Positions 25,983 to 29,533 of a stretch of DNA of 29,533 nucleotides are shown piece after piece. The stretch is from JAPYTU01 sp036166735. Lineage in GTDB: Bacteria; Bacteroidota; Bacteroidia; Cytophagales; MED-G16. Numbering within the stretch: position 1 is the stretch's first letter; every line of letters begins with the position of its first letter. The DNA is taken from positions 1 to 29,533 of the forward strand of contig JAYZHG010000105.1 of assembly GCA_036166735.1 (NCBI GenBank). Reading direction: 5' to 3'. The position numbers were made by a program, and so were the translations under genes. The notes beneath the pieces are model-generated. The model did no database searches, was not told where the DNA came from, and saw only the letters and a program-made list of their open reading frames with translations.

Positions 25983-28823
25983 TTAATTAATAATAAGTTT
26001 TTCTTTCGAAGAATTCTCTCCTTGAATAATTTCTATATGGTAATCACCTTTTTTAAGGTATATAATTCCATTATCAGTTGTACTTTTTTTCTTAGTATCA
26101 ACTGAAAGATCATAATTGATAAAATTCAAGCCCATGTTAGCATCAAAATCTATTGACTTCTTGATTACATCATCTTTATAAATTATAATTTCTGTTTTTC
26201 CTTCAAGTTTAGAGTAAAATACTAATTCTAAATTAGGAGTTAAATAATTTGATCCCCATCCCCTACTTCCCCATCGTGGATTAAATTTTAGTTTATCTAC
26301 CTTGAATAAATGTAAGTTTTTTATTAAAATTTTTTCATTAAGCATTTGCAGATGTTTAACACCAGCAACATAAATTGATCTTCCATGAGTCCCTACAACA
26401 AGATCTTTTTCTCTTGGATGAATCACTAAATCATGAACTGGTGAATTAGAAAGACCTGAACTAAAAGCAAAAAATTTATTTCCATAATCTAATGAAGCAT
26501 ATACTCCATGATCAGTACCAACATAAACCAATTTTTCATTTTCAAGATCTTCTATAATCACGTTTACAGGTTCCTTTGGTAGATTGTGACCTATCTTACT
26601 CCAGTTTGTTCCATAATCATCTGAAACATATATCATCGCATCAAAATTATCCCACCTATAGCCATTTAAAGATACATAAACTCTATTTTGATGAAAATTA
26701 GAAGGATATATGCCACTCACCCACATTTTTTCTGGAAGAGAACCAGAAATATTTTTCCATGAAAAGCCACCATCCTTACTAACATGAATTAAACCATCAT
26801 CACTTCCAACATAAATTAATCCATATCTAATTGAAGATTCAATAATCGTAGTCAAAGTTCCATAACTAACATTTCCCTTTATACCACCATTTGTCAAATC
26901 ACCAGATAAAGTTTCAAAATTATTTCCTTGATCTAAAGACCTATGGAATTTATTAGATCCCATATAAAGAATATCTTGATTATGTCTAGACAAATAAATT
27001 GGAGTTTCCCAATTCCATCTATATGGTCTCTCACCTAACTTATGGCTAGGAGTAATTCTTTTTCTTTCACCTGTTCTTGTATTAACTCTAGAATAATTTC
27101 CAAATTGTGATCCTGTATAAACCGTTTCATTATCTCTTAAATCAACCTCTGTCTGCATACCATCTCCTCCATAAATAGATTTCCATGGATAACTCCCAGA
27201 ACTATGCCATCTTAAACTTGCCACATAGTTAGATGGACCCATCCACACACCATTATCTTGAAATCCACCATAAACATTATAAGGTGTTTTCATATCCACA
27301 TTAATATCATAAAATTGCCCTACTGATGTGCTATTATATTTTAACCAATTTTCTCCGTCATCATATGAAATATTCAAACCACCATCATTACCTGCTATAA
27401 GATGGCCAGATCTATTAGGATTTACCCACAAAGCTTGATGATCACCATGCATATTATCAAAGTCTATAGATTCCCATGTCTTTCCAAAATCAATAGATTT
27501 CAAAAGAGGAACACCCAATACGTATAATTTTGCTGGATCTTGAGGATCTACCCTAATTTCTCCAAAATAATAACCATAAGAGAAGTAGAGAATATTTAAC
27601 TCATCCTCATTTACCTTCTTCCATGTTACTCCAGAATCTTCAGAAGAATAAACTTCAGCACCTATTACTGGAGTATCAAATAACATAGAATTTGAATCCT
27701 CAAGGTATTCTACTAGAGCATAAGGTGATATCATTCCATTTCTAACAAGTTCTTTTACTTTAATAGCATTATAATCTCTAGGGAACCTATTTTGCTTTAA
27801 AAATGCATCCAAATCCTTATCTGATATCTTTAAAAAATCTTCTTCAGAAATTTCTCTAAATGAATCTTTAGTTAATCCTTCATTACTTACATCTTCATCT
27901 TTTGGTTTTCTATCTTGATTATCTAAAATAGCATAGATAATATTTGGACTAGCAATAGAAATATCAAGTCCTATTCTACCTGTACCCCTAGTATCAGGAA
28001 AACCACTTGTACCACCTGAAACTTCTAACCAAGAAGATCCTCCATCAACTGATTTATATATTCCAGAACCTATCCCTGAACCATCAAAATCCCAAGCTTT
28101 TCTATCTTTTTCCCACATTGCTGAATACAAAATATCAGGATTACTTGGATCAATCACTATATCAATAGCTCCAGTCCTATTATTAACAAATAAAGTTTTA
28201 TTCCATGTCTTACCCGCATCTATAGACTTATATACACCCCTATCTGAATTTTCCGAATATAAATGACCCAAAGAAGCAACCCATATAATATCTGAATTAT
28301 CAGGATGAAGAACTATTCTTCCAATATGATGTGAATCATCAAGGCCTAAATGCTCCCAATTTTTTCCTCCATTAGAAGATTTATAAATCCCATTTCCGGA
28401 ATAAGAAGATCTACTTGAATTCTTTTCACCTGTGCCCACATAAATTATATCCTTTTCCCAATCAACCTCAATATCTCCTATTGTTATCACGATCTGATTA
28501 TCAAAAATGGGGTTAAAGCTATTTCCATTATTTGTAGTTTCCCATAATCCCCCAGTTGCATATGCAACATAAAAATGAGATGGATTTTTTGGGTTAACTG
28601 CCAAATCAGTTACTCTGCCACTCATAACTGTAGGACCTATATTTCTGAAACTAATATTTTTTACTATTGAATTCTCCTCTAAAGAGATTCTCTTTAAATA
28701 ACCTTCCAACCTTTCTGAAGATAAAGTAGACTTAGGAAATAAGGATTTTTTCTTTTTCTTTTGGGAAAATCCATTACTAAAAATAAATAAAAAAATAAAA
28801 ATTATATTGAGAAATTTTATCAT
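25983..28823 (-). CDS. Secreted VPS10/sortilin-like beta-propeller protein with Asp-box (BNR) repeats
   Basis: A 946-aa exported protein with a signal peptide (KFLNIIFIFLFIFSNGFSQ) followed by a run of lysines. It is dominated by Asp-box repeats of the form S-x-D-x-G-x-x-W, such as SIDAGKTW, SVDGGSSW, SEDSGVTW, SIDFGKTW, SYDDGENW, SKDGGFSW and SDDYGTNW; at least nine can be counted, consistent with one or two large beta-propellers. Such proteins are often annotated as glycosyl hydrolase or exo-sialidase, but no sialidase Arg triad is evident, so binding rather than catalysis is just as likely. A C-terminal beta domain of about 100 residues follows the propeller. It leads the three-gene exported cluster. 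Confidence 0.85.
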   Translation of the reverse strand: MIKFLNIIFIFLFIFSNGFSQKKKKKSLFPKSTLSSERLEGYLKRISLEENSIVKNISFRNIGPTVMSGRVTDLAVNPKNPSHFYVAYATGGLWETTNNGNSFNPIFDNQIVITIGDIEVDWEKDIIYVGTGEKNSSRSSYSGNGIYKSSNGGKNWEHLGLDDSHHIGRIVLHPDNSDIIWVASLGHLYSENSDRGVYKSIDAGKTWNKTLFVNNRTGAIDIVIDPSNPDILYSAMWEKDRKAWDFDGSGIGSGIYKSVDGGSSWLEVSGGTSGFPDTRGTGRIGLDISIASPNIIYAILDNQDRKPKDEDVSNEGLTKDSFREISEEDFLKISDKDLDAFLKQNRFPRDYNAIKVKELVRNGMISPYALVEYLEDSNSMLFDTPVIGAEVYSSEDSGVTWKKVNEDELNILYFSYGYYFGEIRVDPQDPAKLYVLGVPLLKSIDFGKTWESIDFDNMHGDHQALWVNPNRSGHLIAGNDGGLNISYDDGENWLKYNSTSVGQFYDINVDMKTPYNVYGGFQDNGVWMGPSNYVASLRWHSSGSYPWKSIYGGDGMQTEVDLRDNETVYTGSQFGNYSRVNTRTGERKRITPSHKLGERPYRWNWETPIYLSRHNQDILYMGSNKFHRSLDQGNNFETLSGDLTNGGIKGNVSYGTLTTIIESSIRYGLIYVGSDDGLIHVSKDGGFSWKNISGSLPEKMWVSGIYPSNFHQNRVYVSLNGYRWDNFDAMIYVSDDYGTNWSKIGHNLPKEPVNVIIEDLENEKLVYVGTDHGVYASLDYGNKFFAFSSGLSNSPVHDLVIHPREKDLVVGTHGRSIYVAGVKHLQMLNEKILIKNLHLFKVDKLKFNPRWGSRGWGSNYLTPNLELVFYSKLEGKTEIIIYKDDVIKKSIDFDANMGLNFINYDLSVDTKKKSTTDNGIIYLKKGDYHIEIIQGENSSKEKLIIN

Positions 28824-28866
28824 AGGTTTTGGTTTGGTTGTTCAATAATAAATTATAATTTAGAAA

Positions 28867-28874
28867 CAAAAATA
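28867..28874 (-). promoter_or_regulatory. Candidate -7 promoter element (TATTTTTG) of the exported-protein operon
   Basis: On the reverse strand TATTTTTG matches TAnnTTTG exactly, 43 bases before the VPS10-like gene's ATG. It is identical to the box proposed for nqrA. It lies only 5 bases from the rsmE start codon, so the divergent genes share their 56-base control region. No -33 TTTG is seen at the expected place. Confidence 0.35.
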
Positions 28875-28879
28875 ATATT

Positions 28880-29533
28880 TTGCAATTATTCTATATACCC
28901 AATATAAAATCAAACATACTTCTTAAAGATGAATTCATCCACTGTATAAAAGTTTTGAGACATAAAGTTAAAGATGTTATAAATGTTACGGATGGGAAAG
29001 GCAATATTTATAGTGCAAAAATTGTAGACATATCTAAATATAAATGTACAATACAAATCATTTCTTCCATTAAAAAAATTTTACGAAAAAAAAATATTCA
29101 TCTTGTAATAGCACCAACAAAAAGTTTTAATAGAATGGAATGGATGATTGAAAAATTAACAGAAATAGGAATTTCTGAAATTTCATTTGTTTATTCAAAA
29201 AATTCAGAAAGAAAAAAAATTAATTTAAAAAGATTAGAAAAAAAATCTATTTCAGCAATGAAACAGTCTAATTCAGCCTTAAAACCAGTAATTAATGAAA
29301 TTATTTCATTTAAAGATTTTCTAAATAAAAACCTAAAATACAAAGAGAAGTTTATAGCACACATAGAAGCTAAAAAACTATTAAAAGACTCCAGAAAATA
29401 TGGAGATGAATCTATAATAATTATTGGACCAGAAGGTGATTTTTCTAAAGAAGAAATTCATTTAGCCAAAAATCATAAATTTAAAGATATTTTCTTAGGA
29501 AAAAATATCTTAAGAACTGAAACAGCTGGATTA
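28880..29533 (+). CDS. rsmE: 16S rRNA (uracil-N3) methyltransferase RsmE, 3'-truncated by the window edge, TTG start
   Basis: The reading frame is open from 28880 to the last base (218 residues visible). Residues QLFYIPNI at the start, HCIKVLRHKVKDVINVTDGKG, VIAPTKSFNRMEWMIEKLTEIGI and IIIGPEGDFSKEE followed by LGKNILRTETAG at the window edge are the ordered motifs of RsmE, a SPOUT-fold enzyme that methylates N3 of U1498 in 16S rRNA (E. coli numbering). The GPEGD and LG..ILRTETA segments form the SAM-binding trefoil knot. The start is TTG: it gives the (M)QLFY opening typical of the family, there is no ATG ahead of the conserved region, and an in-frame TAA lies 22 bases upstream. Only the last few residues are missing. 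Confidence 0.93.
   Translation, partial: MQLFYIPNIKSNILLKDEFIHCIKVLRHKVKDVINVTDGKGNIYSAKIVDISKYKCTIQIISSIKKILRKKNIHLVIAPTKSFNRMEWMIEKLTEIGISEISFVYSKNSERKKINLKRLEKKSISAMKQSNSALKPVINEIISFKDFLNKNLKYKEKFIAHIEAKKLLKDSRKYGDESIIIIGPEGDFSKEEIHLAKNHKFKDIFLGKNILRTETAGL

Noticed and set aside
28911..28918. Another exact reverse-strand TAnnTTTG (TATGTTTG) upstream of the VPS10-like gene
   Set aside because: It lies inside the rsmE coding sequence; the closer box at 28867-28874 is the better candidate, and isolated hits in AT-rich coding DNA are expected.
1..29533. CRISPR arrays, tRNA or rRNA genes, insertion sequences, phage or restriction genes
   Set aside because: No spaced direct repeats, no cloverleaf-like sequence in the short gaps and no transposase, integrase or methylase-like frame were seen; nearly every base is in a recognisable gene.

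Overview
This window looks like part of the chromosome of an AT-rich, compact marine Bacteroidota bacterium, probably in or near the Flavobacteriia. The case rests on several things: a DNA polymerase III alpha subunit with a fused N-terminal DEDDh exonuclease; Na+-pumping NADH:quinone oxidoreductase genes; a lipoprotein with an acidic Bacteroidota-type export signal after its Cys; an HslV protease with the short N-terminal extension seen in this phylum; DUF6090 and VPS10/DUF1080 proteins; almost no Shine-Dalgarno sequences; and TAnnTTTG motifs (the Bacteroidota -7 element) upstream of several genes. Coding density is extreme. No gap exceeds 100 bases, and many genes overlap or abut. I see no tRNA, rRNA, insertion sequence, phage gene or CRISPR array.

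Layout. Bases 1-5020 (+ strand): the 3' part of rsmG, then dnaE and trxA. Bases 5021-18257 (- strand), read right to left: nqrA-B-C-D-E, a DUF502 membrane protein, a rhodanese, a DUF6090 protein, a 78-aa unknown, an exported alpha/beta hydrolase, and an AddA/AddB-like helicase-nuclease pair. Bases 18353-22251 (- strand): a SRAP-fold protein, fabH, an exported MORN/YwqK-repeat protein and cmk. Bases 22328-24086 (+): pdhC and hslV. Bases 24106-28823 (-): three exported proteins, namely a VPS10-like beta-propeller protein, a DUF1080 protein and a putative zinc-protease lipoprotein. Bases 28880-29533 (+): the 5' part of rsmE, which starts at TTG.

How the genes work together. Most of the content is housekeeping: replication (DnaE), redox (TrxA), double-strand break repair (AddAB), respiration and sodium motive force (Nqr), nucleotide and fatty-acid synthesis (Cmk, FabH), pyruvate oxidation (PdhC), proteolysis (HslV) and 16S rRNA methylation (RsmG, RsmE). 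The three-gene exported cluster is the most accessory-looking part.

No dramatic new system stands out. The observations most worth a second look are: a SRAP/YedK-family protein that has lost its catalytic Cys2, Glu and His; an nqr operon that stops at nqrE with no nqrF; a DnaE whose PHP domain has lost about four metal ligands while it carries an intact fused proofreading exonuclease; a perfect AT-rich palindrome at the nqrA promoter; and an unassigned HEVAH-motif lipoprotein. All protein identities come from recognising motifs by eye, without database searches.
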